Source: Vibrio splendidus (GTDB lineage: Bacteria; Pseudomonadota; Gammaproteobacteria; Enterobacterales; Vibrionaceae). From it: a stretch of DNA of 64,000 nucleotides. The stretch spans positions 62,001 through 126,000 of the forward strand of contig NZ_CP031055.1 in assembly GCF_003345295.1 (NCBI RefSeq). Reading direction: 5' to 3'. Positions 33,879 to 41,645 of this stretch are shown piece after piece. The notes beneath the pieces are model-generated. The model saw only the letters and a list, made by a program, of their open reading frames with translations. It was not told the DNA's origin and did no database searches. The translations under genes and the position numbers were made by a program. Each line of letters begins with the position of its first letter. Within the stretch, counting starts at the first letter, position 1.

Positions 33879-33938
33879 TGCTAGAATTTATATCATTCCT
33901 TGATGAGTGGTAACGCAACGTAAGTGCGGAGTTAAAAA

Positions 33939-35111
33939 ATGAAATTCGTTGATGAAGCATCAGTAAAAATAGAAGCCGGTGATGGCGGTAATGGTACAGT
34001 AAGCTTTTGGCGCGAAAAATTCGTCGCTAAAGGTGGTCCTGACGGCGGTGATGGCGGTGATGGCGGTGATGTTTACATTCAAGCGGATGAAAACTTAAAC
34101 ACACTGATCGATTACCGTTTCCAACGTTTTTACAATGCTGAGCGTGGCGAAAATGGCCGCGGTGGTAACTGTACTGGTAAACGTGGTAAAGATATGACGA
34201 TGAAAGTACCGGTAGGTACTCGCGCTGTTGATATCCACACGAATGAAATCGTTGCTGAAGTTGCTGAGCATGGCAAGAAAGTTATGGTTGGTAAAGGTGG
34301 TTGGCACGGTCTTGGTAACACGCGCTTTAAGTCGTCTGTTAACCGTGCTCCTCGTCAAAAGACAATGGGTACTAAAGGTGAAGTTCGCGAACTACGTTTA
34401 GAGCTTCTTCTGCTAGCGGATGTTGGTATGCTTGGTTTGCCAAACGCTGGTAAATCTACGTTTATTCGCTCAGTATCTGCTGCGAAACCAAAAGTGGCTG
34501 ATTACCCGTTTACGACGCTAATCCCTAGCTTAGGTGTGGTAAGTGTTGTCCCTGAGAAGAGTTTCGTAGTTGCCGATATCCCTGGCTTGATCGAAGGCGC
34601 AGCTGATGGCGCTGGTCTTGGTATTCGTTTCTTGAAGCACCTTGAGCGTTGTCGCGTTCTTCTGCATATGATCGATATTTTGCCGATCGATGGTTCTGAT
34701 CCTATTCAGAATGCACTGACGATCATCGATGAGCTTGAGCAATACAGTGAGAAAGTTGCACAGAAACCTCGTTGGTTAGTATTCAATAAAGTTGACCTAA
34801 TGCCTGAAGAAGAAGCTGACGAAAAGATTCAAGAAATCGTTGAAGCTTTGGGTTGGGAAGGCGAGTACTTCAAGATCTCTGCTGTAAACAAGATCGGTAC
34901 CAAAGATCTTTGCTTTAAACTGGGTGAGTTCATGGAGAACCTACCTCGTGAAGTTGAAGCAATTGAAGAAGAAGAAAAAGTTAACTTTATGTGGGATGAC
35001 TACCATAAAGATGCGATGGCCGGTAAGAATGTCGTTACTGAAGATGACGACGACTGGGATGATTGGGATGACGAAGAAGATGACGGTCATGTTATCTATG
35101 TTCGTGATTAA
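33939..35111 (+). CDS. cgtA: Obg GTPase CgtA (ObgE)
   Basis: This 390-residue protein has the glycine-rich Obg fold (residues 1-158, KFVDEASVKIEAGDGGNGTVSF...) and then a G domain with G1 GLPNAGKST (about 166-174), G3 DIPGLIEG, G4 NKVD (about 283-286) and SAVNK as G5. An acidic tail (DDDDWDDWDDEEDD) closes it. Obg binds 50S subunits and ppGpp and affects ribosome assembly and chromosome behaviour. It is often co-transcribed with rplU-rpmA, but here a strong terminator and a 326-base gap separate them. Confidence 0.97.
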   Translation: MKFVDEASVKIEAGDGGNGTVSFWREKFVAKGGPDGGDGGDGGDVYIQADENLNTLIDYRFQRFYNAERGENGRGGNCTGKRGKDMTMKVPVGTRAVDIHTNEIVAEVAEHGKKVMVGKGGWHGLGNTRFKSSVNRAPRQKTMGTKGEVRELRLELLLLADVGMLGLPNAGKSTFIRSVSAAKPKVADYPFTTLIPSLGVVSVVPEKSFVVADIPGLIEGAADGAGLGIRFLKHLERCRVLLHMIDILPIDGSDPIQNALTIIDELEQYSEKVAQKPRWLVFNKVDLMPEEEADEKIQEIVEALGWEGEYFKISAVNKIGTKDLCFKLGEFMENLPREVEAIEEEEKVNFMWDDYHKDAMAGKNVVTEDDDDWDDWDDEEDDGHVIYVRD

Positions 35112-35175
35112 TAATCCTCGTAGTTTCTTATAAGCACTTTGGTCGCTTTTTCTAAGATACGCTGATAGTTTTATT

Positions 35176-35203
35176 AAACCGCAATGAAAATTGCGGTTTT
35201 TTT
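35176..35203 (+). terminator. Terminator after cgtA
   Basis: AAACCGCAAT and ATTGCGGTTT pair around GAAA, with seven T at the end. Confidence 0.93.
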
Positions 35204-35280
35204 GTATCTAAATCATGACGTCTTGCTGTTTTTTATGCAAAATTTATCTTTAGATAATTAACGCCTATGGGAAGGAAATC

Positions 35281-36048
35281 ATGGCATCAAAACAAAGAGC
35301 GATCTCAAGGTTAGTCGCTCAATCAGGACAAATGTTATTAGCTCATGGCGCCGAGAGCACACTGGTCGGTGACATTATGCGCCGCATCGGTATTGCTTGT
35401 GGGGTGAATGAGGTTGAAGTTGCACTGTCAGCCAATGCGTTGGTTGTGACAACAGTAATGGATGATCATTGCATAACGACGACTCGAAGTTGCGCTGATC
35501 GTGGCATTAATATGCAGGTGATAACCGAGATTCAACGCGTGTGTATCATGATGGAGAAAGGGATTCTTGATTATGATTTAGCTTATAATAAGATCCAAGG
35601 GATCAGTCCTGAACGCTACAACCGTTGGTTAGTTGTCGTAATGATTGGGCTATCGTGTGCTTCTTTTAGCCGTCTTGCTGGCGGAGATTGGCATGTCTTT
35701 ATGATGACGTTTATAGCTTCGGCTTGCGGTATGATTGTGAGACAAGAGATCGGTCATCGTCATTTCAATCCGTTATTAAATTTTGCTATTACCGCTTTTG
35801 TCACCACCACCATTTCAGCTCAGGCGGTGCTCTACAATATTGGTGGTCAACCCACTATCGTGATGGCTTCGTCAGTATTGATGCTAGTGCCTGGTTTTCC
35901 TTTGATTAACTCCGTAGCAGATATGCTTAAAGGCCATATAAATATGGGTCTCGCACGCTTCACCATGGCCAGTTTATTAACGTTGGCTACAAGCTTAGGT
36001 ATTGTCGCAGCGATGAGCCTATCTGACGTATGGGGGTGGGTGAACTAA
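35281..36048 (+). CDS. Threonine/serine exporter, N-terminal half (ThrE/DUF1212)
   Basis: This 255-residue protein has a soluble N-terminal domain (residues about 1-110, starting RAISRLVAQSGQMLLAHGAEST) and then about five membrane helices. The Gln-Met-Leu-Leu-xxx-Gly-Ala-Glu motif is the DUF1212 signature of ThrE exporters. The next gene encodes the small second half, and the two overlap (TAATG), so they are translationally coupled. Characterised relatives export threonine and serine; substrate here is inferred. The pair lies between cgtA and folA. Confidence 0.88.
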   Translation: MASKQRAISRLVAQSGQMLLAHGAESTLVGDIMRRIGIACGVNEVEVALSANALVVTTVMDDHCITTTRSCADRGINMQVITEIQRVCIMMEKGILDYDLAYNKIQGISPERYNRWLVVVMIGLSCASFSRLAGGDWHVFMMTFIASACGMIVRQEIGHRHFNPLLNFAITAFVTTTISAQAVLYNIGGQPTIVMASSVLMLVPGFPLINSVADMLKGHINMGLARFTMASLLTLATSLGIVAAMSLSDVWGWVN

Positions 36049-36521
36049 TGACTATTTTGGAACTTTTTGTTGGGTTACTCAACGACATGTTTTTTGCTGC
36101 GATTCCTGCGGTTGGTTTTGCATTGGTGTTTAACGTACCGCAACGAGCATTAATTTATTGTGCGCTGGGAGGTTCCATTGGTCACGGTAGCCGTTATTTG
36201 ATGATGCACTTTGGTATTCCTATTGAATGGGCGACGTTCTTTGCTGCTACATTGGTAGGCATGATAGGGGTGCATTGGTCGCATAAATTGTTAGCACACC
36301 CGAAAGTATTTACGGTTGCAGCCTTGATTCCGATGGTCCCTGGCGTGTTTGCCTTTAAGGCGATGATTGCCATGGTTGAGATTAACCGAGCCGGATACAA
36401 CCCAGAACTATTGGCATTGTTGATGGAGAACTTTTTGAAATCGATGTTCATTATCGCAGGGCTTGCGGTTGGCTTAGCAGTGCCTGGGCTGTTATTCTAC
36501 CGTCGTAGACCTATCGTCTAG
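36048..36521 (+). CDS. Threonine/serine exporter, C-terminal half (DUF3815)
   Basis: This 157-residue protein has about four or five membrane helices (LFVGLLNDMFFAAIPAVGFALVF, ALIPMVPGVFAFKAM, SMFIIAGLAVGLAVPGLLFY). The LIPMVPG segment is typical of the small subunit that pairs with the DUF1212 protein. I use the ATG at 36048, which overlaps the upstream stop; the frame is open to a GTG at 36030 but that is unlikely. It probably forms a complex with the preceding protein in the inner membrane. Confidence 0.87.
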   Translation: MTILELFVGLLNDMFFAAIPAVGFALVFNVPQRALIYCALGGSIGHGSRYLMMHFGIPIEWATFFAATLVGMIGVHWSHKLLAHPKVFTVAALIPMVPGVFAFKAMIAMVEINRAGYNPELLALLMENFLKSMFIIAGLAVGLAVPGLLFYRRRPIV

Positions 36522-36561
36522 CTTCAACTTCATTTTCAAGTAAGGACAGGACTTTCGATTT

Positions 36562-37041
36562 ATGATCATCAGCATGATAGCGGCAATGGCGAACAACCGT
36601 GTAATTGGTAAAGACAATCAGATGCCTTGGCATTTACCTGCAGATTTCGCATGGTTTAAACGTTCAACTATGGGCAAACCTGTCGTGATGGGGCGTAAAA
36701 CTTACGATTCAATTGGTCGCCCTTTGCCGGGGAGGCTGAACGTTGTAATCAGCCGCGACGAGAGTTTAGAAATCGAAGGCGTAACGACGGTAACTTCGAT
36801 TGAAAAAGCACTAGAGCTGGTAAGTGATGTTGATGAAGTGATGATCATCGGTGGTGGTTCAATCTATGAAACCTGCTTACCAAGAGCGAACAAGTTATAC
36901 CTGACTTATATCGATTTTGATGTGGATGGTGATACTCAATTCCCAGACTGGGGAGAAGGTTGGAAGCAGAGCTTTAATGATACTTATCAAGCGGATGAGA
37001 AAAACAAGCACGATATGGAGTTTGTGGTTCTCGAGCGTTAA
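36562..37041 (+). CDS. folA: Dihydrofolate reductase
   Basis: This 159-residue chromosomal-type enzyme starts MIISMIAAMANNRVIGKDNQMPWHLPADF. Key features are the catalytic acid in WHLPADFAWFKRST (Asp at residue 28), GRKTYDSIGRPLPGR (NADPH and folate contacts) and MIIGGGSIYE. It reduces dihydrofolate to tetrahydrofolate and is the target of trimethoprim. Nothing in the sequence resembles a plasmid dfr type. It is followed by a hairpin and a heptamer tract. Confidence 0.97.
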   Translation: MIISMIAAMANNRVIGKDNQMPWHLPADFAWFKRSTMGKPVVMGRKTYDSIGRPLPGRLNVVISRDESLEIEGVTTVTSIEKALELVSDVDEVMIIGGGSIYETCLPRANKLYLTYIDFDVDGDTQFPDWGEGWKQSFNDTYQADEKNKHDMEFVVLER

Positions 37042-37072
37042 CGGTGGTTATTAAGAGTTAGGCTCTGAAAAT

Positions 37073-37103
37073 GCTTGCGTTACTGTGCACAGCTAGCGCA
37101 AGC
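37073..37103. terminator. Hairpin after folA
   Basis: GCTTGCG (37073-37079) and CGCAAGC (37097-37103) are perfect arms around a 17-base loop that itself holds TGTGCACA. There is no T run, so its action as terminator is unsure. Confidence 0.5.
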
Positions 37104-37104
37104 T

Positions 37105-37216
<112 letters not shown>

Positions 37217-37219
37217 TTT

Positions 37220-38023
37220 CTATAGCGCTTTTTGAGTGAAAAACTGTTTGTCTTCCCAGCGAAGTATCGTCAAGTCTCCCCCCCACACACACCCAGTATC
37301 AAGTCCAATCACATCTTTTCCTGAGTAACCTTCTAGCGCAGCCCAGTGTCCAAAAATAACTGTTTTATCCAGCTTTATACGTTGTGGTAGGTCAAACCAA
37401 GGCACTAACGGCTCAGTGGTAATTTCGCTTGGCGGAAGTTTACAGGCCATATCGAGTCGGCCATCAGTAAAACAGAAGCGCATTCTAGTCAGGCTGTTTA
37501 TCGCATAGCGATAGCGCTCAATCCCTTCTAAATTTTGACACCATGAGTCAGGCGTGTTGCTGTACATGTTTTCGATAAGCCATTGCCACTGCTCTGATTT
37601 TAATAAATCAGCTATTTCCAGACTTTCAATACGCGCTCGCTCTAGATCCCATTGAGGTGAGATGCCAGCATGAGACATTACGAACTCTGGATGTTCTTGA
37701 ATCAAAGGCTGTTGTCTTAACCATTCGAGCAGCTGTTCTCGGTCTTCTGCATCAAGAATGGGTTGAGTCTTGTCTTTTGCTTTAGCTGGAAATAGCCCTA
37801 AGGAAACCGCAAGTAGATGCAAGTCATGGTTGCCTAATACAACCTTAGCAGCGTTACCTAGGCTACGAATAAAGCGTAGCGTCTCCAATGATTTAGGACC
37901 ACGGGCGACTAAGTCACCAGCAACCCATAAGGTATCTTGCTGCTTATCAAAATTGACGGTTTTAAGCAGTAATTGAAGTTCGTCGAAGCACCCTTGGATG
38001 TCTCCGACAATATAATTCGACAC
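37220..38023 (-). CDS. apaH: Diadenosine tetraphosphatase ApaH
   Basis: This 267-residue protein is a metallophosphatase of the PPP superfamily: GDIQGCFDEL (about residues 7-16), VAGDLVARGPKS (GDxxxRG, about 34-45), VLGNHDLHLLA (GNHD, about 62-72) and a later IFGHWAA. It splits Ap4A into two ADP and so limits alarmone build-up. It is the last gene of the lptD-surA-pdxA-rsmA-apaGH cluster. Its 3' end lies four bases from the 16-copy heptamer tract, so changes there could reach the stop codon. Confidence 0.96.
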   Translation of the reverse strand: MSNYIVGDIQGCFDELQLLLKTVNFDKQQDTLWVAGDLVARGPKSLETLRFIRSLGNAAKVVLGNHDLHLLAVSLGLFPAKAKDKTQPILDAEDREQLLEWLRQQPLIQEHPEFVMSHAGISPQWDLERARIESLEIADLLKSEQWQWLIENMYSNTPDSWCQNLEGIERYRYAINSLTRMRFCFTDGRLDMACKLPPSEITTEPLVPWFDLPQRIKLDKTVIFGHWAALEGYSGKDVIGLDTGCVWGGDLTILRWEDKQFFTQKAL

Positions 38024-38052
38024 AATAATTTCCTGTAGATACGGATGTACGA

Positions 38053-38433
38053 CTAATTAAGAATATTAGGGATTGCGAGTCTGAATGGATCAACTTCAGT
38101 TATGAAGTCGATGCCTTTGTTATCAGTCATCACATAATGACCTTGCATAACACCCACAGGAGTTTCGATGACGGTACCACTGGTGTAAGTGTATTCGTCG
38201 TTGGCTTCAATCACGGGTTGTTGCCCAACCACGCCATCACCTTCTATGGTGAGTTGTTTGCCGTTGGAGTCGGTAATCAGCCAGCGGCGAGACATTAGTT
38301 GAACCGTTGTTTTACTGAGATTTTTGATGGTAATAATGTAGGCGAAGACGTAGCGGTTCTTCGTTGGTTCAGATTGTTCCTCTATGTATTTAGAGTGAAC
38401 CTGACATTTGATACAAGGCGTAGATATATCCAT
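38053..38433 (-). CDS. apaG: ApaG protein
   Basis: This 126-residue single-domain protein has the ApaG immunoglobulin-like fold, with the family segments RYVFAYIITIKNLSKTTVQLMSRRWLITDSNG and EVVGQQPVI-like DGVVGQQPVIEANDEYTYTSG and MQGHYVMTD. The function is still unclear; a link to magnesium/cobalt resistance and to ApaH is reported. It lies 29 bases before apaH. A strong terminator lies between rsmA and this gene, so apaGH probably has its own promoter here. Confidence 0.95.
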   Translation of the reverse strand: MDISTPCIKCQVHSKYIEEQSEPTKNRYVFAYIITIKNLSKTTVQLMSRRWLITDSNGKQLTIEGDGVVGQQPVIEANDEYTYTSGTVIETPVGVMQGHYVMTDNKGIDFITEVDPFRLAIPNILN

Positions 38434-38475
38434 ATTCGCACCTTTTGTTGTTGGTATACTTTAAAGTATTACATA

Positions 38476-38508
38476 AAAAACAGGCTCCTCACCGAAGTGT
38501 AGGAGCCT
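38476..38508 (-). terminator. Terminator between rsmA and apaG with UUCG loop
   Basis: On the minus strand AGGCTCCT pairs with AGGAGCCT, with an inner CAC/GTG stem closed by a UUCG-type tetraloop, followed by G and six T. It is strong enough to break the usual rsmA-apaG linkage. Confidence 0.9.
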
Positions 38509-38515
38509 TTTAGAA

Positions 38516-39331
38516 TTATTTGTCAGCGCTGTGAGTGTCGTACAACCAGTTTGCCATGTCGACAAACTGCTCGAGCGTTAAATTTTCAGGACGCATGCCT
38601 GGGTTAACACCCAACTCTTCAAGTACTTCCTTGTCGATTAGGCTCTTGTAGCAGTTACGAACCGTTTTACGACGCTGGTTAAAGCCTTCACGACATACAC
38701 GATCTAGCCATTTCAGATCTTTTGCCGGGTAAGGTAGCACTTCGTATGGCTGTAGGCGTACTACTGCAGAATCTACTTTCGGTGGCGGAACGAAGGCCGT
38801 TGGTGGCACTTCTAGCACAGGCGTCACTTTACAGTAGTATTGAGCCATTACCGTAAGACGACCATAAGCTTTAGTACCTGGGCCGGCCGCTAATCGGTTA
38901 ACCACTTCTTTTTGAAGCATGAAGTGCATGTCTTGCACGTCTTTATGGAACTCAAAAAGGTGGAACATCAATGGTGTCGAGATGTTGTATGGCAAGTTAC
39001 CGAAAATACGTAGCTTGTTGTTTGGCTTAACAAGTTGTTCGAAATCGAACTTCATTGCATCGCCTTCATAGATCGTTAGCTTATCAGCCAGATCGGGATG
39101 GTTGCGAAGACGTTCAGCCAGGTCTCTATCCAATTCGATAACTGTAAATTTATCGACAAGCTTACCCACTGGCTCAGTAATTGCGCCTAGACCAGGACCG
39201 ATCTCTACCAAGTTTTGACCTGGTAGTGGGTTAATGCTAGATACGATGCCATCAATAATGTATGGATCGTTAAGGAAGTTTTGACCAAAACGTTTACGCG
39301 CTTTGTGCCCTAAGTGGACATCATTTCTCAT
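38516..39331 (-). CDS. rsmA: 16S rRNA dimethyladenosine transferase RsmA (KsgA)
   Basis: This 271-residue methyltransferase has the SAM motif LVEIGPGLGAITEPV (about residues 40-54) and the catalytic NLPYNISTPL (about 114-123). It dimethylates two adjacent adenines near the 3' end of 16S rRNA, a late assembly checkpoint; loss gives kasugamycin resistance. The start overlaps the pdxA stop by four bases (ATGA), implying coupling. Length matches the family. Confidence 0.97.
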   Translation of the reverse strand: MRNDVHLGHKARKRFGQNFLNDPYIIDGIVSSINPLPGQNLVEIGPGLGAITEPVGKLVDKFTVIELDRDLAERLRNHPDLADKLTIYEGDAMKFDFEQLVKPNNKLRIFGNLPYNISTPLMFHLFEFHKDVQDMHFMLQKEVVNRLAAGPGTKAYGRLTVMAQYYCKVTPVLEVPPTAFVPPPKVDSAVVRLQPYEVLPYPAKDLKWLDRVCREGFNQRRKTVRNCYKSLIDKEVLEELGVNPGMRPENLTLEQFVDMANWLYDTHSADK

Positions 39332-40317
39332 TGTTTTTTCTCTACTAATTCAATGGCGTGCGTGAGCGCTGTTCTAAAGCTCCCTGTATCGGCTTGGCCT
39401 TTCCCTGCCAAGTCTAAGGCGGTACCGTGGTCGACTGATGTTCGAATAAACGGTAAGCCAAGCGTGATGTTCACTGAACGACCAAACCCTTTGTATTTCA
39501 ATACTGGGAGTACTTGGTCGTGATACATACCTAAAACAGCATCTGCATCTTGCAAATATTTTTCATTAAAGATGGTGTCTGCTGGCAATGGGCCAACTAA
39601 ATTGATGCCATCTTTTTGGCGAATTTTTTCTAGCGTCGGGGTGATGGTTTCTATCTCTTCACGTCCCAAGCAACCATCTTCACCTGCATGTGGATTCAAG
39701 CCACACACGTAGATAGTTGGTTTCTCAATAGCAAACTTTTCAACCAAATCTTTATTCAGAATTGCAATAATTTGCTCTAATCTGTCTTCGGTCACTGCTT
39801 GAGATACATAAGCTAGTGGGATGTGCGTTGTTACTAGCGCAACACGCAGCCCTTCTGTTGCCAACATCATCACCACGAGCGGTGTATTGGACTTCTCTGC
39901 AAAGAACTCGGTATGGCCACTAAAAGCAACGCCAGCTCGGTTAATTACACCCTTGTGAACAGGGCCGGTGACAATAGCATCAAATTCATCATTCATACAG
40001 CCAATTGCTGCGGTTTCTAATGTATTTAATACGTAGTGGCCGTTCGCTTCATTAAGTTGACCCGCAACGGCGACTTCAGCGAGTGGAACATGTTTCACAA
40101 CCAATGTTCCAGAGCGTTGAGGTTGCTTGGGCGCGGTTGAATCGTAATCCAACAGCTCCACCTCGATCCCTAACATTTGAGCTCGCTCTGCTAGTAGGGT
40201 TTTGTCCGCACACACCACGAGCTGATGTGGCCAGCTTTCTTGGGATAAGGCGAGAGTTAAATCTGGCCCAATTCCTGCAGGTTCACCTGCCGTAATGACA
40301 AGGCGTTTAGTTGTCAT
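39328..40317 (-). CDS. pdxA: 4-hydroxythreonine-4-phosphate dehydrogenase PdxA
   Basis: This 329-residue enzyme carries out an oxidation in the DXP-dependent pyridoxal phosphate pathway. Family motifs are TAGEPAGIGPDL near the N-terminus, FSGHTEFFA, LNPHAGEDGCLGREE and GMYHDQVLPVLKYKGFG, which include the metal-binding histidines. I placed the start at 40317, which gives the same 329-residue length as in E. coli and overlaps the surA stop; in-frame ATGs at 40326 and 40350 are alternatives. It is coupled to rsmA at its 3' end. Confidence 0.95.
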   Translation of the reverse strand: MTTKRLVITAGEPAGIGPDLTLALSQESWPHQLVVCADKTLLAERAQMLGIEVELLDYDSTAPKQPQRSGTLVVKHVPLAEVAVAGQLNEANGHYVLNTLETAAIGCMNDEFDAIVTGPVHKGVINRAGVAFSGHTEFFAEKSNTPLVVMMLATEGLRVALVTTHIPLAYVSQAVTEDRLEQIIAILNKDLVEKFAIEKPTIYVCGLNPHAGEDGCLGREEIETITPTLEKIRQKDGINLVGPLPADTIFNEKYLQDADAVLGMYHDQVLPVLKYKGFGRSVNITLGLPFIRTSVDHGTALDLAGKGQADTGSFRTALTHAIELVEKKQ

Positions 40318-41602
40318 CTTGGTCATCCTCAACCATTTCAACAAAAGCACTCGCTCTTACTTCTTGTAGCCAAGCGCCAGCTTCTTCGTTGAACTTACGG
40401 TTAAATAGAATTTGGTAAGCTTTGTTTTTCAAAGCTGAATCGGTACGGTCAACTTCTCGACGGTCTAGTACTTCAACAATGTGCCAGCCATGCACGGTTT
40501 TAAATGGTGCGCTGATCTTACCTTCAGGTAGCGTTTCTACTTGGTGCTTAAATTCAGGTACATACAAATCCGGTGTTTGGTAGCCTAGTTCACCATCTTG
40601 CACTGCAGAGCCTGGATCTTGGCTGTATTGCTGCGCAAGTTCACCAAAGCTCGCTTCACCCGCGTTTACACGACGCGTGATTTCTTCAAGTTGCTCCTTG
40701 GCACCGTCGTCACTTAAGATGACGGTCGGTTTAATTAGGATATGACGAGCATTAACTTCCGTCACCGCTACTGTTTCCAAGCCTTTCACATCTTCAATTT
40801 TCAGAATATGGAAACCAACGCCGCTTCGGAAAGGACCGATGATGCTGCCTTTATTCTGCATTTTGATTTGGTCTGCAAAAATGGTAGGCATCTCTTCTTT
40901 ACGCATCCACCCCCAGTCACCACCTTGTAGCGCTTTAGGGCCTTTTGAATAAGTATAAGCCATGGTGCTGAAATCTTTGCCTGAGTTAAGTTCCTCAACC
41001 ACTTCTTTAGCTTGAGCTTCTAGCTCTTCTTTGGTTTGGTCATCATTAAAGCGAAGTTGGATGTGTCCGATTTTGTATTGAACGGTCGCGTTAGTCTCTT
41101 GCGCCAAGATATCCGCAAGGCTATCGACTTCAGCTGGAAGAATGTTGATACGACGACGCACTAAGGCGTTACGCGCTTCACTTGCCGCAATCTCTTTTCT
41201 TACTTGTTCGCGAAATGCATTGTAACTAAGGCCTTCTTCAGCAACCGACGCTGTTAATTGTTCTACAGTCTGGTTGTTGTCTTTCGCTATGCCTTCGATT
41301 GCTTGATCAAGTCGAGCATCATCAATACGAACGCCAATACGTTCTGCTTCTTGCGTTTGAATGGTATCGATGATCAGCTTCTCTAGAACCTGTTCATTCA
41401 AGACATCTTGCGATGGTAACGTTTGACCACTTTTCTTAGCATTTGCGCGCAGCGTCTTCATTGAAGCATCGATGTCACTTTGTAAGATCACGCCTTCGTT
41501 AACGATAACTTTTACGCTGTCTAGTTCTACCGGCGCTGCGTAGCTTACTGATACAGTGCAAGCTGCTGCGATGGCAATTAATGTGCGTTTCCACAATGTC
41601 AT
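40307..41602 (-). CDS. surA: Periplasmic chaperone and peptidyl-prolyl isomerase SurA
   Basis: This 431-residue protein has a signal peptide (LIAIAAACTVSVSYA, cut before APVE) and an N-terminal chaperone module (VIVNEGVILQSDIDASMKTL). Two parvulin domains follow, at about residues 170-275 and 283-385, the second starting NARHILIKP. It escorts outer-membrane proteins including LptD across the periplasm. Its neighbours lptD and pdxA keep the conserved order. The gap from lptD is 43 bases. Confidence 0.97.
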   Translation of the reverse strand: MTLWKRTLIAIAAACTVSVSYAAPVELDSVKVIVNEGVILQSDIDASMKTLRANAKKSGQTLPSQDVLNEQVLEKLIIDTIQTQEAERIGVRIDDARLDQAIEGIAKDNNQTVEQLTASVAEEGLSYNAFREQVRKEIAASEARNALVRRRINILPAEVDSLADILAQETNATVQYKIGHIQLRFNDDQTKEELEAQAKEVVEELNSGKDFSTMAYTYSKGPKALQGGDWGWMRKEEMPTIFADQIKMQNKGSIIGPFRSGVGFHILKIEDVKGLETVAVTEVNARHILIKPTVILSDDGAKEQLEEITRRVNAGEASFGELAQQYSQDPGSAVQDGELGYQTPDLYVPEFKHQVETLPEGKISAPFKTVHGWHIVEVLDRREVDRTDSALKNKAYQILFNRKFNEEAGAWLQEVRASAFVEMVEDDQDDN

Positions 41603-41645
41603 GTGTAATCCTTTAAATTTACTGATGTTTTATCAGTAAAGAAAA

